Assembly (NCBI GenBank): GCA_035631875.1
Contig: DASQHX010000013.1
Coordinates: 1 to 64,000, forward strand
DNA length: 64,000 nt
Direction of reading: 5' to 3'
Source of the DNA: Nitrosopumilaceae archaeon
GTDB taxonomy: Archaea > Thermoproteota > Nitrososphaeria > Nitrososphaerales > Nitrosopumilaceae
Part shown: positions 27,346 through 35,395 of the stretch, in pieces
How positions within the stretch are numbered: the first letter of the stretch is position 1
How the letters are laid out: each line of letters opens with the position of its first letter
Translations under genes and position numbers: made by a program
The notes under the pieces: generated by a model
What the model was told of the DNA's origin: nothing
Database searches by the model: none
Seen by the model: only the letters and a program-made list of their open reading frames with translations

Positions 27346-28395
27346 CTAAACACGCTTGAAGTTTGGCATCATCTTTTGTCTTATGGATAGGTAAACCACT
27401 GCTACTGCAACAAAAATAATTATCATACTATACGAAAATGGAAATTCTGGAATTGATGTACATGTATTGATTGGAGCTGTACCTTGAATGGTATTTCCCG
27501 TGATACTGGAACCACAACCTTCGTTAATTGTGCCAGAGTTGGAGATGACTCCTAGGTTGTTATTGATGATGCCAGAGTTGGTGATGATACCAGAATTGTT
27601 GATGGTGCCACCTGGATTATTATCAATAATTACTCCGGCGTGGTTGATGATGGTGCCAGCATTTTCTATAGTACCAAAGTTGTAGAAGGTGCCGGGGTTG
27701 TAGATTGTGCCAGAGTTGTTGATGGTACCGGAGGCGATGTTATAGATGATATGGTTGTTATTTATGGTACCAGAGTTAGTCATGGTACCGCCATTGGTTA
27801 TTGTGCCGCCGTTGTTGAAGCTACCAGAGTTTGTAAAGATACCCGAGTTGGTGATAGTGCCACCTGGATTATGAAATATGGTACCAAGGTTGGAGATGGT
27901 GCCAGTGTTTGTGATGGCGCCAGAATTGGCGATGTGAGCAAAGTGAGAGTTGGTTATGGTACCAGAGTTGTATATGGGACCGCTGTTATTGATGGCACCT
28001 GAATTGGTGATGGTGCCACTATTAGTAATGCTTGCACTGGTGGTGACGCTGGCTGAACCAGCAAGGTTTTGAATGTTGCCAGAGTTTGACAGGGTACCAC
28101 CAGAGTTGATGGTGATTGTACCTCCATTAGTTGTAAGGGTACTTCCAAGTTCAATGGCAAGCGAGTCTCCGTTATTTAGCGTCAGAGAAATGTTTGTAAC
28201 TGTACATATGTGTCCAATTGAGTCCCAGCTTGGACTACCGGAAGGTAGAGACAGACATGATGCTTGGTCCTTAATGTCATAGCTTACAGCAAAAGCATCA
28301 TGATTAGAAAATCCAATTAGAGCAATTGTTGTAATTACAAAAATAGCCACAATACCAGACGATGAATCCTTTAATCCTAAACCCAAATCTGCCAT
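27346..28395 (-). CDS. PEF-CTERM surface protein with Asn/Ser/Gly beta-helix repeats
   Basis: A 349-residue exported protein. Signal peptide about 12-36 (VAIFVITTIALIGFSNHDAFA), one short Cys-containing N-terminal part, then about 190 residues of near-repetitive G-T-I-x-N-S-G units, a pattern that builds a right-handed beta-helix, as in adhesins. The C-terminus is IPEFPFSYSMIIIFVAVAVVYL followed by basic residues: the PEF-CTERM-type sorting tripartite signal (motif, hydrophobic helix, basic tail) used by archaeosortases. The same tail occurs in the gene at 44620. It is probably anchored on the cell surface, forming fibres or an adhesive layer. The repeat DNA is prone to length change. Confidence 0.82.
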   Translation of the reverse strand: MADLGLGLKDSSSGIVAIFVITTIALIGFSNHDAFAVSYDIKDQASCLSLPSGSPSWDSIGHICTVTNISLTLNNGDSLAIELGSTLTTNGGTITINSGGTLSNSGNIQNLAGSASVTTSASITNSGTITNSGAINNSGPIYNSGTITNSHFAHIANSGAITNTGTISNLGTIFHNPGGTITNSGIFTNSGSFNNGGTITNGGTMTNSGTINNNHIIYNIASGTINNSGTIYNPGTFYNFGTIENAGTIINHAGVIIDNNPGGTINNSGIITNSGIINNNLGVISNSGTINEGCGSSITGNTIQGTAPINTCTSIPEFPFSYSMIIIFVAVAVVYLSIRQKMMPNFKRV

Positions 28396-28550
28396 TTCAT
28401 TGATCTTAAGAATATAAAAAATGATCTTACTTTTTGGAAATAAGTAGAATAAACCTTCAAAATTCTAAACACAATACTGTGAATCCTGTAAGGCTCACAA
28501 CAAAACTTTTCAAATTTATTTTAAGAATTATTTTTTCTAAAATCGTAGGA

Positions 28551-28814
28551 TTACCTCCAGCGTTTGATCTTTTTAAAGTCAAAGCTTATCGTACTGTCAT
28601 GGTTTGGTGAGGACTCTTCTAACTTGTCTATCTTTTTTTGTCTCTCTTTTGAAATTTTGTCCTCTTTTTGCTTTTCTTGTCTAGCAAAGATTTTTTTTAC
28701 AGTTGACCATTTTTCTTTTTTCTTGTCACATTTAAAACATCGCCAGGTGGTGTGATCATTTTCAGTCCCACAGTGGGGACACTTCCATATTGAAAATTCA
28801 TCAGGTATTGTCAT
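28551..28814 (-). CDS. Small zinc-ribbon protein in the terminase unit
   Basis: An 87-residue protein with CPHCG (12-16) and CFKC (26-29), a four-Cys zinc ribbon of the RanBP2/double-ribbon style, followed by a highly basic and acidic helix (RQEKQKEDKISKERQKKIDKLEE). It begins 1 bp after the terminase large-subunit stop on the same strand, so it is almost certainly part of the same transcript. It could bind DNA, RNA or the terminase; no specific family recognised. Confidence 0.72.
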   Translation of the reverse strand: MTIPDEFSIWKCPHCGTENDHTTWRCFKCDKKKEKWSTVKKIFARQEKQKEDKISKERQKKIDKLEESSPNHDSTISFDFKKIKRWR

Positions 28815-28815
28815 A

Positions 28816-30498
28816 TCAAAATGACTTCCACCAAATCTCTGACGACTTTTTATGTATCATCTGTCCAATCCAGTTATAGTTAAATGCATGAACTGCATCA
28901 TCAGGCCTTGAAGTGTCATGGACATATCTCATATATTCCTGGCCTGTTAAGCTCAATTTTATCATCTCACCTTCTACTGCCTCAAAGTGATCTATTATCC
29001 AGGACACTTTATCAAAATCAGCAGCAGGAATTATGAATTTAGGAAATGCATAATTTCCATACACATATGGATGGTCTATCATGTCTTTTAGTCTGTCAAT
29101 TGAATATGTCCTGTCAATGATGTATCTGTTCTCTCGGTCTAGTCTTTCAGTCTCACTATCTTTTGGTAATGGCATGGCAGGCCTTGCAATGTATGCTATT
29201 TTTGTACATCTATTAGCAAACGTTGTCTCTACTTTTTGAGCTTGCCTTGAACCACCGCCAGCATCTATTGTAATGTGATCAGCTTCGTATGCATTACATA
29301 AATCAATGAATCTGTCTGCCTGTTTTTCCACATCTGGCTCGTCCATCTTTTCTATATGCAAGACCTTGAAGATAGGAGCTTCAGGAACCACACACTGGGT
29401 TATCAGAGGTATGGTAAATGAAACATTTCCTCCACCCCAATCTGCAGATGCATATACTTTACCATCTTCATGATCAACATCTTCTGGTCTTGTAAATGAT
29501 GAATCCTTGTCAAACAATTTCATCATTGATTCCTTTGAGAATGGTCTACTCTGTCCTTTTACAAAATTAGCCAGTACATGTTTTTGAAACCATGTAGAGG
29601 TATAGTTTTCCCTTTTCCATTCTATGCTATGCTCCTCTGATATGTGGTATTTTTCACAATCCTTTTTTAATAATGGTATGTTTGGAAACATTTCCTGTGT
29701 TAGCTTGTAGCCATGGCGCTGCAAATTCTGGGGAGCTTTTGCAATCCAGGTGCCATCAAGCAAATCCACTAGATAGTCCCCCCAGACTAGACCTTGTTTA
29801 TCAAATTCTAAATGATTCCTCCAGTCTTTTCTTTTGAAATGATACTCCATCTGATTGGTAGATAGCCAGAACTTGTGGTGCAAACTTCCTACTTCCCCGC
29901 CAATTCCCATAAATACGGTCCTCCCCTGCGTCCATGCTTGCGATTCTCTTGCCTTTTCATATGCCCCCAAGTCAAGGTTCTGCACCTCATCAAAGACTAG
30001 CAGATCAGCTGATTTTCCTTCAATGTGGTGCATCTGGTTGGCATCTGTTACAAGCGATGTAGAGGATTCAGTCCGAAATTCCACTCGTGATACTGCACCC
30101 TTGGAATTTTCCCCGCCTTTGATGGTATCAAATATTTCCGGGTTGTCAGGGTGAAGTATAGAGCCCCTGTATTTGTCACTAGAAAATGATCTTAGAGACT
30201 CGTCTTCAAATGTGACATAGACTCCTTTCTTGCGCAGTTGTGTGCCATAGTAAGCTAGTAGACCTCCACCAAATGTTGTCTTGCCTAATTGTCTTGCTAT
30301 ACAATACATTTGCCACGGGGATTCGTCACGATAAGGCGTGTGCCACATTGGTAGATATTTTAGAACATTGGCATGACCTTCTATTTTTTTTCTAAATTTT
30401 AAATTCCACTCTAGATATGGAATCTCAAACTTTGAAAAATCAGAGAGTTGCATTTCTGACTTTGCAAGAGCTCTACGTAGGTTCTTTCTCATTGCCAT
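28816..30498 (-). CDS. Terminase large subunit-like protein (TerL: packaging ATPase plus nuclease)
   Basis: A 560-residue protein with both halves of a tailed-virus terminase large subunit. The ATPase part has a terminase-type Walker A, ARQLGKTT (68-75), and Walker B LLVFDE (166-171, D170/E171). The C-terminal RNase H-like nuclease has its acids at YASADWGG (D353), ITIDAGGG (D412) and RPDDAVHA (D533/D534). No key residue appears lost, so it may be active. In caudoviruses TerL drives genome packaging and cleaves concatemers. The start overlaps the small-subunit-like gene by about 20-26 bp and a zinc-ribbon gene follows at once. No portal, capsid, protease, tail or integrase gene is visible in the window, so this is an isolated module, either a proviral remnant or a domesticated enzyme. 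Confidence 0.85.
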   Translation of the reverse strand: MAMRKNLRRALAKSEMQLSDFSKFEIPYLEWNLKFRKKIEGHANVLKYLPMWHTPYRDESPWQMYCIARQLGKTTFGGGLLAYYGTQLRKKGVYVTFEDESLRSFSSDKYRGSILHPDNPEIFDTIKGGENSKGAVSRVEFRTESSTSLVTDANQMHHIEGKSADLLVFDEVQNLDLGAYEKARESQAWTQGRTVFMGIGGEVGSLHHKFWLSTNQMEYHFKRKDWRNHLEFDKQGLVWGDYLVDLLDGTWIAKAPQNLQRHGYKLTQEMFPNIPLLKKDCEKYHISEEHSIEWKRENYTSTWFQKHVLANFVKGQSRPFSKESMMKLFDKDSSFTRPEDVDHEDGKVYASADWGGGNVSFTIPLITQCVVPEAPIFKVLHIEKMDEPDVEKQADRFIDLCNAYEADHITIDAGGGSRQAQKVETTFANRCTKIAYIARPAMPLPKDSETERLDRENRYIIDRTYSIDRLKDMIDHPYVYGNYAFPKFIIPAADFDKVSWIIDHFEAVEGEMIKLSLTGQEYMRYVHDTSRPDDAVHAFNYNWIGQMIHKKSSEIWWKSF

Positions 30499-30931
30499 TT
30501 TCCTTTTTTTCCAGATCTAGTAGAGAGGCAATTACAGGACCAGAATCATGTAGATCATTAATGTCCTTTATGGTCTTTTTTATCTCTGAAATTATCTTTA
30601 ATTCCTCAGAAGGGTTTTTACAATTCTTACGCATCTCAAATAATCTTTCAAGTATAGTTTCTAGTGTATCCAAAGTAATAACCGTATTTGATAAAAATTT
30701 CTGTTTTATGATATGGTCTAATCTTTGTTTGTTTAGTCCAAGTTTGCTTTTGATTCTGCGAAATGTTCTATCAGTCATATCGTATCCTCTTTTTGATAAT
30801 TCCTCTAGTGATTCTTTTTCAGAGAAATTAAAAGATACAAAATATCTTACTGCTTTAAGTACATCCGGATTCCTTATGTACCAGCTTTGTTTTTTTCTTT
30901 GTTGAGTTTCAATGACTGATGTCATGATCAA
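30473..30931 (-). CDS. Terminase small subunit-like DNA-binding protein
   Basis: A 152-residue helical protein. Residues 20-65 contain a helix-turn-helix-like section (SLEELSKRGYDMTDRTFRRIKSKLGL), followed by a helical region (LDTLETILERLFEMRKNC and ISEIKKTIKDIND) suited to oligomerisation, and a charged tail. The size, DNA-binding domain and its place directly before TerL with overlapping reading frames fit a terminase small subunit, though sequence similarity of TerS proteins is always weak. A second ATG two codons in is an equal start choice. A pair of palindromes lies 30-75 bp upstream. Confidence 0.68.
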   Translation of the reverse strand: MIMTSVIETQQRKKQSWYIRNPDVLKAVRYFVSFNFSEKESLEELSKRGYDMTDRTFRRIKSKLGLNKQRLDHIIKQKFLSNTVITLDTLETILERLFEMRKNCKNPSEELKIISEIKKTIKDINDLHDSGPVIASLLDLEKKENGNEKEPT

Positions 30932-30961
30932 GATTTGGTTTTATGATACTAAAGCATTATT

Positions 30962-30998
30962 ATTCTCTATAGAGAATTGAAAATCTCTATAGAGAATC
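30962..30998 (-). promoter_or_regulatory. Double palindromic operator-like site before the terminase unit
   Basis: 'attctctatagagaat' (30962-30977) is a perfect 16-bp palindrome. Its 12-bp core 'tctctatagaga' repeats at 30984-30995, exactly 20 bp further, two helical turns. Both lie in the 386-bp gap between the divergent terminase unit and the secreted protein at 31321. The arrangement is typical for cooperative binding of a dimeric repressor; it may overlap the core promoter. The rest of the gap is AT-rich, with one short unsupported open stretch around 31030-31110. Confidence 0.6.
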
Positions 30999-31320
30999 AA
31001 AATGTTAATCTACTTGTTTGACGTAAAACTACGACTCGAAAGAAAAAATCAATTGCAAAAGAATTGGCAGGACAGTTTTTACGAATAAAAATTGTCCTCA
31101 TCTGGACTGTTTAATGTTTTTAATATTTTTTTGAAAAATCATTTGTAGAATAAAATACAAAATAAATTTTATCATGGAATAAAATCCTAAAAATTAAAAC
31201 GCAAAAATTAATTTCAATTTTTTAAAAATTAATCAAAACACGTTTACAGTATACTAGAAAACAATTAGATTCAGAGTGTAGCAGTATTACATTTATTCTA
31301 GATTAGCATTATAGATATTG

Positions 31321-31755
31321 ATGAAACTAGACCTTTTAATCATCACAGGTATAGTAATCATGTTTGCAATATCATTACCTGCTGCATATTCTGAAATGCA
31401 TGCATCTCAAAATAAAATCACTCTAGTGGTAAAATATTCTGATCATACCAGAATTGGATACTCTTTTTTCATAAATGCCAAAGTTTTCTATACAAATCAA
31501 AACCCTGGAGCAAAGTTTGACCAATACTATGGTTTTATTTCTAATGCCAAAATAACAGCCAAGATTTTAGATCCTAATGGGGTGCAAGTAAAGTCATTTT
31601 CAGGACTGACAGATAATCATGGCTATTATTATCAAACCTTTAGAATTGCTGACAACACTCGTCTAGGTAAATATTCTGTTGTTGTATATGCACAATCAGG
31701 AGATTCCACAGACAGTAAAAAGCTAGTACTGTTCATACAGCACAAACCATACTAA
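31321..31755 (+). CDS. Small secreted protein with Ig-like/macroglobulin-like beta domain
   Basis: A 144-residue protein with a signal peptide (about 1-21, LLIITGIVIMFAISLPAAYS). The mature part has alternating strands: TLVVKYSDHTRIGYSFFINAKVFY, ITAKILDPNGVQVKSFSGLTD and LGKYSVVVYAQS. The 'KILDPNG...D..G.Y' sequence is common to macroglobulin/Ig-like domains that archaea attach to surface proteins. The ATG directly follows a TTG that would add one residue. No Cys, so no disulphide. Role unknown. Confidence 0.72.
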   Translation: MKLDLLIITGIVIMFAISLPAAYSEMHASQNKITLVVKYSDHTRIGYSFFINAKVFYTNQNPGAKFDQYYGFISNAKITAKILDPNGVQVKSFSGLTDNHGYYYQTFRIADNTRLGKYSVVVYAQSGDSTDSKKLVLFIQHKPY

Positions 31756-31819
31756 ATAAAAAAACCAATTAACAATTGGTTAAGATGACTGATTTTTTTC
31801 TTGTCAGTGTCTAGGATTT

Positions 31820-32092
31820 CTACAACATGTTGTAGTTCTTTGAGCTGGCAACAACTGTCATTTCAGTTAGTTCATTTGTCAGATTCAAGAATTTCAATCC
31901 CTTTTCAGTTGGCCTGTAAACTTGGGTACCTTCTTCATATGCCAGCAGGTCGTTTTGCTGTAAATATTTCAGGTATTCTATAACCTGTGCATACGATAGA
32001 TATGCCTTGTACATTATCTTTGTTTTTGAAGCCCCTGTTCTTGCCGAGTCTAAGATCATTGCAGTGATATCTGATCTACTTCTATATTTCAT
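31820..32092 (-). CDS. Winged helix-turn-helix transcriptional regulator (small archaeal type)
   Basis: A 90-residue protein that is nearly all one winged HTH domain: RSRSDITAMILDSARTGASKTKIMYKAYLSYAQVIEYLKYLQ gives helices 1-3, with S-Y-A-Q-V in the recognition helix, and the wing is LLAYEEGTQVYRPTEKGLKFL. This is the ArnR1-like/DUF-type wHTH family found in many copies in thaumarchaea. It is a candidate regulator for neighbouring small genes or the terminase palindromes, but that link is only positional. Confidence 0.82.
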   Translation of the reverse strand: MKYRSRSDITAMILDSARTGASKTKIMYKAYLSYAQVIEYLKYLQQNDLLAYEEGTQVYRPTEKGLKFLNLTNELTEMTVVASSKNYNML

Positions 32093-32197
32093 TAGATTGA
32101 TCTATCGCATCCGCATATAAAAATAATCGGGTGGAATGTTATGGAATAATGTTCTGTTTTGTGGCTGGCTGTTCTCTCATGATATGAAAAACCAGGA

Positions 32198-32419
32198 TCA
32201 CTCTACACCTAATATCCTTCCAGTCTTTGCATCTATTCTGACTTTACGAAGCACAGGTGGCATGCCAGTTGACACTGTCACTATCCATGTTCTGCCTTTA
32301 GACTCTGCCTTTCTTACCATTACATTAGATTGTTGTTGTCCAAAAAATTTTTCCGCTAGTTGTTCTACTGCATCTTTGTTGATACTAAATACACCATTGA
32401 TATTATCAGCACTTGTCAA
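32198..32419 (-). CDS. Small PepSY-like protein, copy 1
   Basis: A 73-residue protein: AVEQLAEKFFGQQQ, then RTWIVTVSTG, then VRIDAKTGRILGVE. The helix-strand-strand order and the ending '(I/V)xxKTGRI' are those of a single PepSY-like domain, without a signal peptide. Its start is probably the TTG at 32419. A paralogue lies 86 bp upstream at 32505-32711. PepSY domains often inhibit proteases or bind peptides; no role can be deduced here. Confidence 0.6.
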   Translation of the reverse strand: MTSADNINGVFSINKDAVEQLAEKFFGQQQSNVMVRKAESKGRTWIVTVSTGMPPVLRKVRIDAKTGRILGVE

Positions 32420-32504
32420 GATATGCTTTGTGTCATATTCGTATAGAAGATCAATTCGTATCAGAGTATGCTAGTCTTAATATTATTTCTGTCAGTCTTG
32501 CATG

Positions 32505-32711
32505 TTACTCACAACTAATAATCCTGCCAGTCTTAGATTCGATTGAAAGTGTTCTATGTGACTGTTGATTAAATGAGCTTACAAATACTTTGACAACCCA
32601 AATCTCATTTTTTAGGGTCTTGTCCATGATCTCAATAGAGGAGTAGCTTTGTCTGAAGAATTTTGTTGCAATGTCACTAACTTTGTCAGCATCAATACTC
32701 TCTGAAAGCAT
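32505..32711 (-). CDS. Small PepSY-like protein, copy 2
   Basis: A 68-residue paralogue of the preceding small protein: KVSDIATKFFRQSYSSIEIM, then NEIWVVKVFVSS, then LSIESKTGRIISCE. The two share the K-F-F-x-Q helix, the central W-V-V strand and the terminal K-T-G-R-I. Intracellular, no signal peptide. It is probably co-transcribed with copy 1. The ATG at 32711 starts the domain directly. Confidence 0.62.
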   Translation of the reverse strand: MLSESIDADKVSDIATKFFRQSYSSIEIMDKTLKNEIWVVKVFVSSFNQQSHRTLSIESKTGRIISCE

Positions 32712-32961
32712 ACCTTACCCATTTGTTATAGAAGATTGTACTATATACGGAATGTGGAAGGTCCCTTCATCTTTTGAGGCTAGATAAAGGTCTGATTATA
32801 TCATATTAAAATAAATTCCAACCTCAGATCACACGTCAAAATCCACTGAAAAGATCAAGACAAGATCGCAACAACACTCGGTTAATTTTTTAGGTAACAT
32901 TGTTCAGTATTATTGTTGCGCTATCTTTTTTAATTACAAAACTTTGCCTAGTATAGTTAAT

Positions 32962-32999
32962 CAGATTATATGAGAACCCCAAACCCCTCATATGATCTG
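32962..32999. terminator. Long stem-loop downstream of a secreted-protein gene
   Basis: 'cagattatatgag' (32962-32974) pairs with 'ctcatatgatctg' (32987-32999) at 12 of 13 positions around a 12-nt C/A-only loop. It lies 37 bp after the stop of the minus-strand gene at 33036, in a 324-bp gap. It is a plausible 3'-end structure or protein-binding site; no poly-T tract follows directly. The rest of the gap shows no coding features. Confidence 0.5.
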
Positions 33000-33035
33000 T
33001 TTAACGTGTCTTTCTTACCATAATGTGAAAAGCAA

Positions 33036-33962
33036 TCATCCTTTGATCGCAGTCAATAATTCACTATCATAGTACATTCTAAACGCAGGATAGCAGTTTA
33101 GCATCTTGCCATTATCGATTTTATAAAATGACCAGTTATCGCACTGGTTATCATACTCAAATTGAGTGTTGTCAAATTTCCAGTCAAACCCATTTCGTAT
33201 ATTATTATCAGGATAGCCATGACCCCGAACTAGAGTGATTGTATTTTTTGTATAGTCGGATTTTACTTTGGCATAAAGTGCATTAGGAAAAAGATAGACT
33301 ACATCAGGGTGTGAGGTAATGGCATCAAATTCTCTTTGTGTGACATATTCACTGTGTAGTAGTATGACTCTGTCGAATTTTTTTAAAATGCCAGGATTTT
33401 TGTCAATATCAATATCAGTGATATGCGAATAGTTTAGAATTGATAGTATGGCTGTAGCCCTTATACTAGATGTGTATTTGCCATGCTCTTCTTGTGGAAT
33501 TTTTACAGTAAGACATTTTGAATCACACAATTTGTTATAGTAATAATAAAATCCATTTTCATCATATGCAGCTTGGGTAAAAATGGGATAAACAAATACA
33601 ATGTTTTTTGTTGTATTAAATAATCCAATTTTTTCGTATGTATCATAATTTATTGGATTAGGTGAGATCATGGAATGGTCTATTGTGTAATTCTCATTTA
33701 CAAAATACGTGTGTGAGAAAAGAAGCTTGTCTGCTGGAATGGTTATGGTTCTGGTTTGATTACCGTTAATTGAACCTGTGACATAGATTGTATTATTTAC
33801 AATGTCAATATTTGCATCATCATAAATGATTGTGCTTTGATTATAAGGTGATGGTCTTTTGATTACCACATCAGAATTGGTATAATTTGGAATATACTGG
33901 ACCATAATAATAGCTGCAATCATGCTAAATATGATACCAATAATGGAAGATCTTTTTTTCAT
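33036..33962 (-). CDS. Hypothetical exported protein, membrane-anchored by N-terminal helix
   Basis: A 308-residue protein with an N-terminal signal anchor (about 6-24) and a mainly beta extracellular domain rich in N-x-S/T sequons and Tyr. There are four Cys: two close together (KLCDSKCLTV) and two near the C-terminus (NQCDN and MLNCYP), likely disulphides. A segment VILLHSEYVTQREFDAITSHPDVVYLFPNALYA has an alpha/beta look, like a class I glutamine amidotransferase-type or receiver-type strand-helix. I do not recognise a named family. Standing alone with its own stem-loop after the stop, it is probably monocistronic. Confidence 0.65.
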   Translation of the reverse strand: MKKRSSIIGIIFSMIAAIIMVQYIPNYTNSDVVIKRPSPYNQSTIIYDDANIDIVNNTIYVTGSINGNQTRTITIPADKLLFSHTYFVNENYTIDHSMISPNPINYDTYEKIGLFNTTKNIVFVYPIFTQAAYDENGFYYYYNKLCDSKCLTVKIPQEEHGKYTSSIRATAILSILNYSHITDIDIDKNPGILKKFDRVILLHSEYVTQREFDAITSHPDVVYLFPNALYAKVKSDYTKNTITLVRGHGYPDNNIRNGFDWKFDNTQFEYDNQCDNWSFYKIDNGKMLNCYPAFRMYYDSELLTAIKG

Positions 33963-34102
33963 AATTATATAAAAAAAATTATTAATGATAATTGTTCTAG
34001 TTCAACTTTGTAGACATGAACAGATTAAATTATAGATCAATCTCTAAAATGATATCTGACCAAACCCAGTTTTTTATTTTAATAAAAATAATAAAAAAAG
34101 TC

Positions 34103-34786
34103 CTAACTGCTTCCTAGTCTGATTGTTTGTGCAACTGGCGCAGTTCCTGCTAGAACACTAACTGTAGATGTGACACCTACATCAGTTGTACCATACAGTC
34201 CATTAGGACCCCTAAAGTAGATAATCGCTATATTACCAGGTAACAATGAGATTGGTCCACTTTGCTGCAAAAGGCATAGCTGCACTCTGGAATAGGGTGC
34301 AGGTATTACATCAGATGTGCCGTTTTCACTAATCGTAATCTCGTTTGGCATACCGTTGGTGGTGATAACAGCTGGACAAGTAGCAACTTGATATGCGGTA
34401 GGAGGATTGGATTGCATGTTTCCTAGATTGTTTATCCCTGTAGTTATGAGCTGAGATTGAAAGTTAGCAGCTGTCTGTGTCTGATTGATATCAGAATACA
34501 TGTTAGTATATGGAACGGCTACACCTCGCAGTGTGATTGAATTGATTGACACAAGCTTGTCTCCTGTATTTTTTACAGCAAAAGCTCCCCATGAATAACC
34601 TTGGGTAAAGTTCGATGCTACCCATCCCTTTAGTCCTTGTACTTGAATTGCTTGCTGCGATCCTCCACTCTGGAAAAGGCCTGTACTATAAATTACCACA
34701 CCTGTTCCTAAAACTATAGAGGCGACCAAGATAATTATGGTGGTCAATACCGCGCTGATTGCTTTTCTAGGTCTTGATATTGACAT
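34103..34786 (-). CDS. Archaeal type IV pilin/archaellin-like protein
   Basis: A 227-residue protein starting at the ATG at 34786. It has a class III signal peptide: SRPRKAISAVLTTIIILVASIVLG, where prepilin peptidase would cut near R-K-A, leaving a hydrophobic N-terminal helix. The remaining part is Ser/Thr/Gly/Asn-rich beta structure with two Cys. The open frame could be extended 72 codons upstream, but that part overlaps the tRNA-Ser gene and reads through its T-arm, so it is not coding. Single-copy pilin-like genes like this usually make adhesive pili; no assembly ATPase is nearby. Confidence 0.75.
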   Translation of the reverse strand: MSISRPRKAISAVLTTIIILVASIVLGTGVVIYSTGLFQSGGSQQAIQVQGLKGWVASNFTQGYSWGAFAVKNTGDKLVSINSITLRGVAVPYTNMYSDINQTQTAANFQSQLITTGINNLGNMQSNPPTAYQVATCPAVITTNGMPNEITISENGTSDVIPAPYSRVQLCLLQQSGPISLLPGNIAIIYFRGPNGLYGTTDVGVTSTVSVLAGTAPVAQTIRLGSS

Positions 34787-34962
34787 TTTTTCACAATTAT
34801 TACCATTTATTGTATTAAATTCGTTATAGTCAGATTCAATAAAGTACTGGTGAAATTCCAATAAACCAATAATGGAACTAGCATATAGTTGATAAAGCCT
34901 GATTTGGGTTCTGTATGATTTCATTTCCAATATGATTTTGCAATCAATCAATGAGTTCAAGG

Positions 34963-35061
34963 CGCCAGGTAAGGGATTCGAACCCCTGTGTGCTGAAAGC
35001 ACAACCGCTACCTTGTATGTATGATCTCGAGGCGGTCGCCGTACCGCTTGGCTAACCTGGC
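34963..35061 (-). tRNA. tRNA-Ser(CGA) with a 16-nt intron
   Basis: A class II tRNA: acceptor stem GCCAGGT/ACCTGGC (7 of 7 pairs), D stem GCC/GGC, anticodon stem ACCGC/GCGGT, variable-arm hairpin GTGC-TTTCA-GCAC, T stem AGGGG/CCCTT with loop TTCGAAT, and discriminator G73 (Ser identity). The mature anticodon loop is CTCGAGA, giving CGA for codon UCG. A 16-nt intron (35010-35025 on the plus strand) interrupts the loop after position 37, the standard archaeal site. The CCA end is not encoded. Mature length is 83 nt. Confidence 0.93.
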
Positions 35062-35163
35062 AGCCTGTACCATCTCTTATCTTGGCAAATAAATACAGTT
35101 AGGATTTTAAGTGATCAAATATATAATAAAGGATATAAAGTAGACTATATATCATAAGAACAA

Positions 35164-35325
35164 TTGGAAGCCCTAACAAAAAAGACCGTCTCAATCGAGT
35201 TTGAGGGTACAAAATACGCACTAGAAGATGATAAAACCGTTGAAGAGTTTTTGATGGACTTGGGGCTACCAAAAGACAAGACCATCACGCTAAAAATAAC
35301 AAAAGATGGCTTTGTGCTGCTTTGA
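35164..35325 (+). CDS. Very small ubiquitin-like/MoaD-like hypothetical protein
   Basis: A 53-residue frame from TTG at 35164 to TGA at 35323: strands KTVSIEFEGTKYAL, a helix VEEFLMDLGLP, then KTITLKITKDGFVLL. Alternating polar/hydrophobic positions indicate a compact beta-grasp-like or double-strand fold. There is no C-terminal Gly-Gly, so it is not a sulphur carrier. It sits in a 330-bp gap after the tRNA, in the same direction as the RHH gene and FEN1. A tight composition and codon use support it as real; the start codon is uncertain. Confidence 0.55.
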   Translation: MEALTKKTVSIEFEGTKYALEDDKTVEEFLMDLGLPKDKTITLKITKDGFVLL

Positions 35326-35395
35326 GTGTAAAGTTGATAGTAGATAGTTTATTATTTATATCTGGATATGATGATATGGTAGATACGATGGTATA

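Noticed and set aside
27488-28282. Plus-strand open frames opposite the Asn/Ser/Gly repeat protein
   Set aside because: They result from the regular repeat DNA of the PEF-CTERM gene and carry no signal of their own.
31030-31110. Short open stretch (RKKKSIAKELAGQFLRI) between terminase and the secreted protein
   Set aside because: It could be a viral remnant but has no start codon context and stops quickly; not strong enough to call.
34787-35002. Upstream extension of the pilin frame
   Set aside because: It runs through the T-arm and variable arm of tRNA-Ser and has no coding character; the signal peptide starts at 34786.
28551-35061. A complete provirus integrated at tRNA-Ser
   Set aside because: No integrase, no repeated tRNA 3' end and no structural genes were seen, so only the terminase module is reported.
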